NCBI RefSeq assembly: GCF_000224085.1
Contig: NC_015945.1
Location: 817,501-881,500, forward strand
Direction of reading: 5' to 3'
DNA: 64,000 bases
DNA from: Allomuricauda ruestringensis DSM 13258
GTDB taxonomy: Bacteria; Bacteroidota; Bacteroidia; Flavobacteriales; Flavobacteriaceae
The notes below the pieces were generated by a model, which worked only from the letters and a program-made list of their open reading frames with translations, had not been told where the DNA came from and made no database searches. The translations under genes and the position numbers were made by a program. This document shows positions 19,777-28,421 of this stretch, piece after piece. Each line of letters opens with the position of its first letter. Position 1 is the stretch's first letter.

Positions 19777-20493
19777 CTAAACCCCTGCCCTTTCCTTAAT
19801 CAATTCTGCCTCAAAAAGAGCAGTAAAATGCTTCAGCAATTTTTCTTTTACCTCTTCCATATCTACTTCCTTCTGGCCCAATTCCACGTTAAGGGAAGTC
19901 ACCGCTTTATCCTTGATGCCACAGGGAATCATCATATCAAAATAACCAAGGTCGGTGTTTATGTTTAGAGCAAAGCCATGCATGGTCACCCAGCGGCTGG
20001 CGCGCACGCCCATGGCACATATTTTACGGGCAAAGGGGGTGCCCACATCCAGCCAAACACCGGTTTCTCCTTCGGAGCGCTGTCCTTTTAGGCCATATTC
20101 GGCCAAGGTGAGAATCACCATTTCTTCCAAAAAACGAAGGTATTTGTGGATATCGGTAAAGAAATTGTCCAAATCCAAAATAGGGTAGCCAACCACTTGC
20201 CCCGGACCATGGTAGGTAATATCGCCCCCACGGTTTATTTTATAAAAAGTTGCTCCTTTTTCTGCTAGTTTTTTTTCATCCACCAACAAATTGTTGATGT
20301 CACCACTTTTGCCCAAAGTGTACACATGCGGGTGTTCCACAAACAAAAAATGGTTTGGGGTTTCAAGGCCGGCATCCTCACGCCGGTTGCGGATCTTGGT
20401 ATCCACAATGTCCTTGAACAGCGTTTCTTGGTAGTCCCAAGTTTCCTTGTAATCCTTAAATCCTAGATCTTGCAGGGCAACTTTCTTGTTCAT
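19777..20493 (-). CDS. lipB: Octanoyl-[acyl-carrier-protein]:protein N-octanoyltransferase
   Basis: 238 aa. It transfers octanoate from ACP to lipoyl domains, the first step of lipoate synthesis. Diagnostic motifs are RGGDITYHGPGQVVGYPILD (88-107), ARKICAMGVR with catalytic Lys157, TMHGFALN, and IPCGI with catalytic Cys191. Length is usual. It follows the lipoprotein gene at 20526-21263 by 32 bp and is probably co-transcribed. No lipA is in this window. Confidence 0.97.
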   Translation of the reverse strand: MNKKVALQDLGFKDYKETWDYQETLFKDIVDTKIRNRREDAGLETPNHFLFVEHPHVYTLGKSGDINNLLVDEKKLAEKGATFYKINRGGDITYHGPGQVVGYPILDLDNFFTDIHKYLRFLEEMVILTLAEYGLKGQRSEGETGVWLDVGTPFARKICAMGVRASRWVTMHGFALNINTDLGYFDMMIPCGIKDKAVTSLNVELGQKEVDMEEVKEKLLKHFTALFEAELIKERAGV

Positions 20494-20525
20494 GCCACAA
20501 AGATACGAAGCCTAGTAATGGAAAA

Positions 20526-21263
20526 CTATTGCTCCAGTTCCACCTCAAGATCCAAAACCGAGGGGTCTTTCATCAAATCCAAAAAGTTTACCTCGTAGAT
20601 CAACGTCTTTCCATCGGCACTAAAGGTAGCCTCTTCCACTGTAGTGGATTTCACCCTTTTCGGAAAATGATATTTAAGCGTATAGGTTGAGCCCGACAGG
20701 AACATTTCGGCACCTTGCAGACTGTCCAATTGCTGCTGAAACAGCTCTTGGTCCACAATTTTAGAGGTCCGGGTAAATGTATTTTTCTTGAATGAGTAAT
20801 TCACCTCTGTTGCTTGGTCGGCAGGCTTTATCTTTTCTTGCTGCGGATTGGCATTGCCACCTATTGCACTAGCTTCTTGAAAGGTGCTGAAGGCATCATT
20901 CATTTCGCTTACATCTTTAAAATCGCTGAAAAGGTCGAACATCATCACACTTTTCTCGGGATCCATCACCATTCGCATATTAAATGGTTCCAATTTTTTC
21001 AATTTGGCCTGCTCCTCTGGTGGCAGTTGGGCAATACTGTCTTTTTTATCTTTCAACAATTCTCTAAAGGAAATAATGGAATCTACTGGCTTTTCGTTGG
21101 TCTTGGCCATTTCTTCGCCAGCCATTTGCATAAGTTCGGACCCATCAAAATTGATGGACAACTTTCCCGAACCATCTTCTTTCAAATGGATTTCCTCTGT
21201 AAAATTACATGCGTAGGTCAGGGCAACCAACATTGCCAATAACAAGATTTGGATTTTTTTCAT
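20526..21263 (-). CDS. Hypothetical lipoprotein of 245 aa
   Basis: Leader KKIQILLLAMLVALTYAC, Cys19, then NFTEEIHLKEDGSGKLSINF, a beta-rich start resembling LppM-like/DUF3153-like membrane lipoproteins, though I would not assign the family. The middle is helical and charged. The C-terminal half has beta strands (SGSTYTLKYHFPKRVKS). It lies between a Pmp3-type gene and lipB on the same strand, with only 7 bp to the former, so a three-gene unit is likely. Confidence 0.82.
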   Translation of the reverse strand: MKKIQILLLAMLVALTYACNFTEEIHLKEDGSGKLSINFDGSELMQMAGEEMAKTNEKPVDSIISFRELLKDKKDSIAQLPPEEQAKLKKLEPFNMRMVMDPEKSVMMFDLFSDFKDVSEMNDAFSTFQEASAIGGNANPQQEKIKPADQATEVNYSFKKNTFTRTSKIVDQELFQQQLDSLQGAEMFLSGSTYTLKYHFPKRVKSTTVEEATFSADGKTLIYEVNFLDLMKDPSVLDLEVELEQ

Positions 21264-21270
21264 AAGATAT

Positions 21271-21426
21271 TTAGTTAGTGTTATTTAAAATAACCAGGGC
21301 TCCTATTACACCCGGAACCCATCCGCAAAGGGTTAAAAGTAATACAATAAGAATAGAGCCACAACCTTTTCCGATGACTGACAAGGGCGGAAACAGTATA
21401 GCCAACAAAACTCTCCAGAAACTCAT
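21271..21426 (-). CDS. YqaE/Pmp3-family small membrane protein
   Basis: 51 aa, ATG at 21426, stop at 21271. The sequence has two hydrophobic helices and the family signature: LFPPLSVIGKGCG (residues 11-23) and CGWVPGVIGAL (34-44). Pmp3/YqaE proteins are stress-related inner-membrane proteins whose loss alters membrane potential in yeast; the bacterial role is less clear. The gene sits 7 bp upstream of the 245-aa lipoprotein gene and is easily missed because of its size. Confidence 0.9.
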   Translation of the reverse strand: MSFWRVLLAILFPPLSVIGKGCGSILIVLLLTLCGWVPGVIGALVILNNTN

Positions 21427-21519
21427 TTTTTTTGATTTTGATTGATGATACCTATAAGTAGTTAAAATAACACTTTTGTTACATAAAAACCACTATTTTT
21501 AGCCCGAATCGGATACCAA

Positions 21520-22563
21520 ATGCGGTTTTTTGTCCTTATCATATTAGTAATAAACTCATCTGCCCTTTGGGGGCAATACCATTTTTCTGGAGAAGTTTCC
21601 AAGGAAAATGCGGGCAATTCCATTTACTTATCGTTGGTGGAGGATTACCGTAAATCTTCACGGGTTTACTTGGATCAAATCGTTCAGAAATCAGAAGTAG
21701 ATTCCTTGGGTCATTTTTATTTTGAAGGAAATAATCTCAACGGACAAAACCGAATGTATCGCATTCATTTGGATGGTTGTTCGGACAACACGGGGAGCAA
21801 CCACTTTTTGGGCCAGTGCAACAACAGCAAAAACGTGCTTTTTATAGCCAACAATAAAGATACGCTCAAGTTCCCTACTTCTTTTGAAGATCAATCCCTC
21901 TGCACTATTTCTTCCACAAACCCCAATTCGGGACTGTTATTGGAAATAGAAAACTTGAAAGACCACATGACCTACGATTTTGTGGACTACCCGAGTGAAG
22001 CCAACAAAAAATTGAACTTGGCTAAATGGTTCACCACCCTTCACAATTTTGGAAAAGATACCCATGAGCCGCTAGCAGAGCTTTACATTTATGATTTTTT
22101 ATCCGACAAAAGAAACGAAACCTTTAGGTTTTATCTGGAAGACCTTACAAACAATGATTATTACGAAAACTTGTCCGAAAGATTGAACAACACTTATCCC
22201 AACACGGAATTCACACAACAATACCAAGCCGAAATCACTACCGACAAAGAGTTGGCCAGCTTTAACCAGCCCAAATCATCCAAATGGAACAGGACCATAA
22301 TTGCCCTTTTGGCTGTTTCCATATTGGGCAATGTGTTGTTCTTTCTTGGTAAAAAGAAAAAGAACAGTGCCTCCCACTTACTTGAAAAACTCACCCCTCA
22401 AGAGCAAAAAATCGTCAACTTGATGCTGCAAAACAAGACCAACAAAGAGATTGCCTCGGAACTTTTTGTGAGTGTTAGCACCATAAAAACGCACATCAAC
22501 AACTTGTACAAGAAACTAGACGTTTCCTCCCGCGAAGAGATGATTGTCCGCTTTAAAAAATAA
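21520..22563 (+). CDS. Membrane-anchored LuxR-type transcriptional regulator
   Basis: 347 aa. Residues 1-19 form a signal peptide (FFVLIILVINSSALWGQ). Residues 20-258 are extracytoplasmic and begin YHFSGEVSKENAGNSIYLSL, reminiscent of DUF4369-type domains. A single transmembrane helix follows (about 259-277, IIALLAVSILGNVLFFLG), then KKKK and a cytoplasmic LuxR HTH (about 290-345) with LTPQEQKIVNLMLQNKTNKE and VSTIKTHINNLYKKL. The arrangement suggests a one-component sensor that reads the periplasm and binds DNA from the membrane. Signal and target genes are unknown. There is no kinase or receiver domain. Confidence 0.9.
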   Translation: MRFFVLIILVINSSALWGQYHFSGEVSKENAGNSIYLSLVEDYRKSSRVYLDQIVQKSEVDSLGHFYFEGNNLNGQNRMYRIHLDGCSDNTGSNHFLGQCNNSKNVLFIANNKDTLKFPTSFEDQSLCTISSTNPNSGLLLEIENLKDHMTYDFVDYPSEANKKLNLAKWFTTLHNFGKDTHEPLAELYIYDFLSDKRNETFRFYLEDLTNNDYYENLSERLNNTYPNTEFTQQYQAEITTDKELASFNQPKSSKWNRTIIALLAVSILGNVLFFLGKKKKNSASHLLEKLTPQEQKIVNLMLQNKTNKEIASELFVSVSTIKTHINNLYKKLDVSSREEMIVRFKK

Positions 22564-22662
22564 ATTTCAACCCCGGTCTAGTCCCGATTTCCAACGCCTA
22601 AAAATTCTTTCAGCTATTGATTTTAGTGAATTTGGCCATCTAACCATAAATCACATAAAATC

Positions 22663-23205
22663 ATGAAACAAGTTTTAACCGCATTGTTTATGCTATGCAT
22701 TTTCTGTGTTTCGGCACAAGAATTCAACAAGGAAATCACTACCGAAAATGGATTGAAGTTTTTGGTAGGGCAAATCAATTTGGAAGGATTGCAATCCCAA
22801 CCTTACGGTAAATGGTTTCAAACTAGGTACAACAACTACACTGTAGATGAAACCATGGCATCCCTTTTTAAAGAAAAATTGGCGGAATACAACATCAAGC
22901 TGTTTTTGGGCACGTGGTGTGGCGACAGCAAACGGGAAAGTCCCAGATTCATCAAAATATTGGAAGCCGCAGATTTTCCGATGGAGCAATTGGAAATCAT
23001 CGCATTGGATTACCGCAAAGGGCTCTACAAAACCAGTCCGACCGGAGAAGAAAAAGGGTTGAACATTATAAAAGTACCCACCATCATATTTTTTAAAGAT
23101 GGAAAAGAGGTGAACCGAATTGTGGAAAGTCCTTTGGAAACTTTGGAGGAAGACATGGCCCAAATTGTATTTAAAAAGGACTATGTGCCCAATTATGCAT
23201 ATTAA
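22663..23205 (+). CDS. Secreted thioredoxin-fold protein with a single-Cys (CxxS) active site
   Basis: 180 aa. Signal peptide MKQVLTALFMLCIFCVSAQ. The thioredoxin fold is shown by KLFLGTWCGDSKRESPRF (residues 79-96) and the cis-proline loop KVPTIIFFKDGKEV. The active site is C86-G-D-S89, so the resolving Cys is replaced by Ser. This makes a dithiol oxidoreductase unlikely and fits a monothiol or chaperone-like role. It is followed by a strong hairpin and then lysS. Confidence 0.88.
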   Translation: MKQVLTALFMLCIFCVSAQEFNKEITTENGLKFLVGQINLEGLQSQPYGKWFQTRYNNYTVDETMASLFKEKLAEYNIKLFLGTWCGDSKRESPRFIKILEAADFPMEQLEIIALDYRKGLYKTSPTGEEKGLNIIKVPTIIFFKDGKEVNRIVESPLETLEEDMAQIVFKKDYVPNYAY

Positions 23206-23222
23206 GTTTGACCAAGGCAAGG

Positions 23223-23263
23223 ATTTAAAGCGCAAAAGTGTAATTTTGCGCTTTAAATTTTTT
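23223..23263 (+). terminator. Strong hairpin between the thioredoxin-like gene and lysS
   Basis: Perfect 15-bp stem ATTTAAAGCGCAAAA (23223-23237) / complement (23244-23258), 6-nt loop, followed by TTTTT. It ends only about 8 nt before the lysS start. The sequence TAATTTTG at 23241-23248, inside the loop and right arm, matches the -7 consensus TAnnTTTG, so the site may serve both as terminator and as the lysS promoter; I see no TTG at the ideal distance. Confidence 0.8.
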
Positions 23264-23270
23264 ACAGACT

Positions 23271-24962
23271 ATGCAACTATCGGAACAAGAGATCGTTCGA
23301 AGGGAAAAATTGACCAAACTCAGGGAAATGGGCATCAACCCATATCCCGCAGCATTGTATCCTGTTGATGCCACTTCCAAGAGCATCAAGAATGATTTTG
23401 AAGAAGGAAAGAGAGTAGTAATTTCCGGTAGATTGATGTCGCGTAGAATCCAAGGAAAAGCCTCTTTTGCCGAACTTCAAGACAGTGAAGGTCGCATCCA
23501 GGTCTATTTTAACCGCGATGAAATTTGTCCTGATGATGACAAAACCTTGTACAACGATGTGTACAAAAAATTGTTGGACATCGGGGACATCATCGGTATA
23601 GAGGGAGAGCTTTTCACTACGCAAGTAGGCGAAAAAACCGTGATGGTGAAGAACTTCTCGCTTTTGAGCAAAAGTTTAAAACCATTGCCGCTACCAAAGG
23701 TAGATGATGAGGGAAAAGTGTACGATGCCTTCAACGACCCGGAACTTCGTTATCGTCAGCGGTACGTGGATTTGGTCGTGAATCCTCACGTGAAGGACAC
23801 TTTCATCAAAAGAACAAAAATCACCAACAGCATACGGGAGTTCTACAACCAAAAAGGATATTTGGAAGTGGAAACCCCCATTTTGCAGCCTATACCCGGG
23901 GGTGCGGCGGCTCGTCCGTTTTTAACGCATCACAATGCATTGAATGTACCCTTGTACCTACGAATTGCCAACGAGCTTTATTTGAAGCGATTGATTGTGG
24001 GCGGGTTCGATGGTGTTTATGAATTCTCAAAGGATTTCCGTAACGAGGGGATGGACCGCACCCACAATCCAGAGTTTACCGTAATGGAGCTCTATGTGGC
24101 CTACAAGGACTACAACTGGATGATGGATACTACCGAAAAGCTACTGGAGAAAGTAGCTGTTGATGCTACCGGCAGTTCCAAAGTAAAAGTGGGTGAGCAC
24201 GAAATCGAATTTAAAGCGCCTTACCCAAGAGTCCCTATTTTGGAGGCCATTAAAATCCATACCGGTTATGATGTAGCTGGAATGGAAGAGGATGAACTTC
24301 GTGAAGTAGCCAAGAAATTGGACATCGAAGTGGATGAGACCATGGGTATCGGTAAATTGATCGATGAGATTTTTGGCGAAAAATGTGAGCACCACTACAT
24401 TCAGCCCACCTTTATTATAGATTATCCGAAGGAAATGAGCCCGTTGACCAAAGAGCACCGTACCAATCCAAGGCTTACGGAGCGTTTTGAATTGATGGTA
24501 AACGGTAAGGAATTGGCCAATGCCTACTCCGAGCTTAACGATCCCATTGATCAGCGCGAGCGTTTTGAAGAACAGCTCAAGCTCTCCGAAAAAGGAGACG
24601 ATGAGGCCATGTTCATAGACCAAGATTTTTTGCGTGCTTTGGAATATGGTATGCCTCCTACTTCGGGCATCGGAATCGGAATTGACCGCTTGGTGATGTT
24701 GATGACCAACAACTCATCCATCCAAGAAGTGTTGTTCTTCCCGCAAATGCGACCAGAGAAAAAACAGGTTGAACTTACCGAAGAGGAAAAAATCATTTTG
24801 GACATTCTTAAGCCACAAGGCGAAATGTCATTGGGCGACCTTAAAACAAAAACAGGTTTAAGCAATAAAAAATGGGACAAGAGTACCAAAAGCCTTACCA
24901 AACACGGGCTTATCAAAGTAGAAAAAACGGAAGACGCCCTACTTGTGAAGTATACGGGTTAA
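23271..24962 (+). CDS. lysS: Lysyl-tRNA synthetase (class II) with C-terminal extension
   Basis: 563 aa, about 60 longer than E. coli LysS. An OB-fold anticodon-binding domain (about 50-150; [17 protein letters not shown]) precedes the class II core with motif 2 [24 protein letters not shown] and motif 3 [13 protein letters not shown]. Typical enzymes end soon after LFFPQMRP. Here about 70 residues follow ([19 protein letters not shown] to the end) whose pattern resembles a winged helix. It joins Lys to tRNA-Lys. Confidence 0.97.
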   Translation: MQLSEQEIVRREKLTKLREMGINPYPAALYPVDATSKSIKNDFEEGKRVVISGRLMSRRIQGKASFAELQDSEGRIQVYFNRDEICPDDDKTLYNDVYKKLLDIGDIIGIEGELFTTQVGEKTVMVKNFSLLSKSLKPLPLPKVDDEGKVYDAFNDPELRYRQRYVDLVVNPHVKDTFIKRTKITNSIREFYNQKGYLEVETPILQPIPGGAAARPFLTHHNALNVPLYLRIANELYLKRLIVGGFDGVYEFSKDFRNEGMDRTHNPEFTVMELYVAYKDYNWMMDTTEKLLEKVAVDATGSSKVKVGEHEIEFKAPYPRVPILEAIKIHTGYDVAGMEEDELREVAKKLDIEVDETMGIGKLIDEIFGEKCEHHYIQPTFIIDYPKEMSPLTKEHRTNPRLTERFELMVNGKELANAYSELNDPIDQRERFEEQLKLSEKGDDEAMFIDQDFLRALEYGMPPTSGIGIGIDRLVMLMTNNSSIQEVLFFPQMRPEKKQVELTEEEKIILDILKPQGEMSLGDLKTKTGLSNKKWDKSTKSLTKHGLIKVEKTEDALLVKYTG

Positions 24963-24987
24963 CCTGATAAATTCCATCCTAATCATA

Positions 24988-25034
24988 CATAAACCCCTGA
25001 GGCTTAAATCAAGTTCAGGGGTTTTCATTTTTAA
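24988..25034 (+). terminator. Intrinsic terminator after lysS
   Basis: Stem AAACCCCTGA (24991-25000) / TCAGGGGTTT (25015-25024), then CATTTTT. Located 29 bp after the lysS stop. Confidence 0.82.
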
Positions 25035-25121
25035 AAAAAATCCTATCTTTCCACCGTTTTCCTCTTTTCTGAGGAAAATTTCCAGCAGCTACCCCCAATA
25101 ATCTTACTAAAATCTACTTAT

Positions 25122-28100
25122 ATGAAAAGAATGAAATTAACATTCCTTTTTGTGCTGTTGGTATCGTTTGTTAGCAAGGCACAAGAGGTAACAGGAACCG
25201 TTTACGACGACCAAAATGTACCTTTGCCGGGAGCTTCGGTCCAATTAAAGGGCACAACAACAGGAGCCATCACCGATTTTGATGGCAACTACACTATCGA
25301 GGCAAATCAGGGCGACATTTTAGTGTTTTCCTACATCGGTTTCAACACCCAAGAAGCAACCGTAACAGGTACCACCTTGGACATTACACTACAAGCAGGG
25401 CTTGAACTGGAAAATGTGGTGGTCGTAGGATCCCGTAATGCCAACAGAACGGCAACGGACACCCCTGTTCCCGTAGATGTTTTGGATGTCACCGAATTGA
25501 CTCAATCCACTCCGCAAGTCACCGTTACTGAAATTCTGAACTATGCGGCGCCATCTTTCAGCTCCAATCCGCAATCCATTTCCGATGGTACGGATCACAT
25601 TGCCCCTGCTTCTTTGCGTGGACTTGGGCCCGATCAGGTTTTGGTGCTCATCAACGGTAAAAGAAGGCACAAAACAGGACTTGTAAACGTAAACGGGACC
25701 TTTGGTCGTGGTAGCGTAGGTACGGACATGACTACCATTCCCTCCAACTCCATTGCAAGAATAGAAATTTTACGTGATGGTGCAGCCGCCCAATATGGCT
25801 CTGATGCCATCGCAGGGGTCATTAACATTGTGCTAAAAAAGAACGTGAACGAATTACAAGTGGATGTTAATACTGGGGCCAACTTTACCAGCGAACATGG
25901 TCCGGACAAAAATGTGGACGGAGAAAAGGTAAGCCTCGGATTGAACTACGGGCTACCTATTGGAAAAAACGGTGGATTCATCAATTTTACGGGGAATTTC
26001 AACCACAGAGGTTCGACCAACCGTATGCAGGAGTGGGAAGGTTCTATTTTTAATGGTTATAATTCAGTTGAAAGGGTTGCAGCAGCATCCGGTGTTGATA
26101 CATCAACATTGTTGATGAATGATGCATTAGTTAGACAATATGCTCAAACAGCCGGATTCACAAACAATCAATTGGCATTGGTCAATGGTGCTTCAAATCC
26201 CGAACTGCATGATTTAAACGGTTTAGCAGGCTCACAGAGGGTATATGGTGATGACTTTGGGTATAATGATTTCCAAAATGGAGTTTTCACATTCCAAGAT
26301 ATGTTGAATTCGTTTAATTCCCTATCCTATACAAATGCAAACCAAGCAGCACAGATACAAGAATTCTACAACAGTTTACCAAACGACATCAGTAGTTCAC
26401 AGTATGGTCAACTACTTAATCAATTCCAAGTTGATTCACCTTTGGGGTTCAACAACACCAACGCAGAATTAGCTGCAAGAAATATGGTACGCAGCGACTT
26501 CAATATGCAGGTAGGGCAATCCAAAGTGAGGGGCGCTCAATTTTTCGCCAACCTTTCCATTCCTTTGGACGAAAATCTGGAGCTCTACGGTTTTGGCGGA
26601 TTGAGCTTTAAAAATGGTAAAGCCGCTGGTTTTTATCGTCTGCCCAATCAATCCAGAACCTATTCCCCAGCCTATCCCAATGGTTTTCTGCCAGAAATTA
26701 ATTCCAACATCATGGACCAATCGGCCGCCTTTGGTATTAAGGGAATGTTGGGCGATTGGAATGTGGACTTTAGCAATTCGTACGGAAAAAACGAGTTCAT
26801 GTACTACGTTACCAACTCCAACAATGCATCCATGGGCAATTCCACTCCGTTCGAAGCAGAATCAGGTGGGTTTAACTACAGCGAGAACACCACCAATTTT
26901 GATATGAACCGCTTTTTTGAAGACACCATGGCCGGTTTGAACATCGCTTTTGGTGCCGAGTATCGTGTAGAAAACTACGGTATTGTCGCTGGTGAAGAGA
27001 TTTCTTATACGCAGTACAATACTTTGGGCAATCCGCACGATCCTACCGACCCCAACTCTGTTGTTCCCACTGACTTTTTTGGAAGTTCCAGACCAGGAGG
27101 CATACAAGTATTCCCCGGTTTTAAACCTGACAATGAAGTGGATGCCTTTAGAAATACCATTGCCGGCTATTTTGATATGGAAGTAGATTTCACCGAATCC
27201 ATTTTGTTGAGCGGTGCAATCCGTTATGAAAACTTCTCCGATTTTGGGGGAACCCTCAATTACAAATTGGCCACTAGAATCAAAATTTCTGAGAATTTTA
27301 ACTTTAGGGGTGGTGGACAAACAGGTTTTAGGGCCCCTTCCCTACACCAAATCCATTATAGTTCCACCTCTACCCTGTTTGTAAAGGGAGTCCCGAACGA
27401 AGTCGGTATTTTCCCCAACACCTCAAGGGTTGCCCGTTTGTTGGGCATTGAATCGCTCAAAGAAGAAACTTCCATTGGGGCGACAGCGGGTTTTACGGCA
27501 AGAGTTCCCAGTGCCAATCTTAAATTTACTTTGGATGGATATCTCATCAATATTGATGACAGGGTCATCCTAACGGGCCAATTTGGTGATAATGGCAATG
27601 CAGAACTGGCCAATTTGTTTCAACAAGCCAACGCCACCCAAGCGGCTTTCTTTGCAAACTCGGTGGATACCCAAACAATGGGACTGGATTTTGTAGTTGA
27701 CCACAAAGCGAATATTTCAGATAATGTTTCATTAACGAACACCTTGGCTTTTACATTTTCTGAAACAAGTGTGGAAAAGGTTAAAGTTCCCAAAGCTATC
27801 GCCGATGCAGGCTTGAGCGACACCTATTTTGATCCTACCAGTAGAATTTATTTGGAATCTGCCGTACCCACCACAAAAGGAAATCTTTCCCACAATGTAA
27901 AAGTGGGCGACAACTGGAATTTCTTTTTGAGGAACGGCTATTTTGGCGAAGTAAGGGAAGCTACCAACGAAAATGATCCTACCATTGATTATACGTTTGG
28001 TGCTAAAGTAATCACCGACCTTTCCATAGGTTATAACATTTCAAGCAATACAAGATTCACACTCGGAGCAAACAACCTTCTGGATGTGTATCCGGACAAG

Positions 28101-28211
28101 AACGACCCTGCTTTTAGATCGGACGGAAGATTTATCTACTCCAGAAGGTCTGTTCAATTTGGAACCAACGGACGTTATGTTTTTGGAAGGCTGACCTTCA
28201 AGATAAAATAG
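25122..28211 (+). CDS. TonB-dependent receptor with CarboxypepD_reg-like N-terminus
   Basis: 1,029 aa. Signal peptide residues 1-20. A CarboxypepD_reg-like domain (about 21-105) has DDQNVPLPGASVQLKGTTTG and TDFDGNYTIEA. The plug follows (ASLRGLGPDQVLVLINGKRR, RIEILRDGAAAQYGSDAIAG). The barrel ends GRYVFGRLTFKIK. There is no SusD partner, so it resembles siderophore, vitamin or small-molecule receptors rather than glycan systems; ligand unknown. Between about residues 306 and 460 lies an Asn/Gln-rich segment whose DNA (26040-26500) is more A/T rich than the rest, probably a long extracellular loop of different history. Confidence 0.93.
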   Translation: MKRMKLTFLFVLLVSFVSKAQEVTGTVYDDQNVPLPGASVQLKGTTTGAITDFDGNYTIEANQGDILVFSYIGFNTQEATVTGTTLDITLQAGLELENVVVVGSRNANRTATDTPVPVDVLDVTELTQSTPQVTVTEILNYAAPSFSSNPQSISDGTDHIAPASLRGLGPDQVLVLINGKRRHKTGLVNVNGTFGRGSVGTDMTTIPSNSIARIEILRDGAAAQYGSDAIAGVINIVLKKNVNELQVDVNTGANFTSEHGPDKNVDGEKVSLGLNYGLPIGKNGGFINFTGNFNHRGSTNRMQEWEGSIFNGYNSVERVAAASGVDTSTLLMNDALVRQYAQTAGFTNNQLALVNGASNPELHDLNGLAGSQRVYGDDFGYNDFQNGVFTFQDMLNSFNSLSYTNANQAAQIQEFYNSLPNDISSSQYGQLLNQFQVDSPLGFNNTNAELAARNMVRSDFNMQVGQSKVRGAQFFANLSIPLDENLELYGFGGLSFKNGKAAGFYRLPNQSRTYSPAYPNGFLPEINSNIMDQSAAFGIKGMLGDWNVDFSNSYGKNEFMYYVTNSNNASMGNSTPFEAESGGFNYSENTTNFDMNRFFEDTMAGLNIAFGAEYRVENYGIVAGEEISYTQYNTLGNPHDPTDPNSVVPTDFFGSSRPGGIQVFPGFKPDNEVDAFRNTIAGYFDMEVDFTESILLSGAIRYENFSDFGGTLNYKLATRIKISENFNFRGGGQTGFRAPSLHQIHYSSTSTLFVKGVPNEVGIFPNTSRVARLLGIESLKEETSIGATAGFTARVPSANLKFTLDGYLINIDDRVILTGQFGDNGNAELANLFQQANATQAAFFANSVDTQTMGLDFVVDHKANISDNVSLTNTLAFTFSETSVEKVKVPKAIADAGLSDTYFDPTSRIYLESAVPTTKGNLSHNVKVGDNWNFFLRNGYFGEVREATNENDPTIDYTFGAKVITDLSIGYNISSNTRFTLGANNLLDVYPDKNDPAFRSDGRFIYSRRSVQFGTNGRYVFGRLTFKIK

Positions 28212-28273
28212 GGACAGTTTTTAATTTAACTGTCTCGAAGTAGAGGTAAGCAAAAAACAATGAAGTTTGAATT

Positions 28274-28351
28274 TTGTCAGGTTGAGCGCAGTCGAAACCT
28301 TTTGATTATTAGTAGTAGTCAATAAATTCTCGACTGCGCTCGAATTGACAG
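28274..28351. repeat. REP-like palindrome
   Basis: Arms TTGTCAGGTTGAGCGCAGTC (from 28274) and TCGACTGCGCTCGAATTGAC (to 28349) with a loop of unrelated sequence. Same family as 50962-51037. The remaining intergenic sequence 28212-28421 also has GACAGT / ACTGTC (28213-28234), a possible terminator stem of the TonB gene. No gene. Confidence 0.8.
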
Positions 28352-28421
28352 AGAGCAACTTTTTTTAGACAGCTTCTTTATATTTTTATCTTTTAACAAA
28401 AAATCCTAGCTTAGAACCCCA

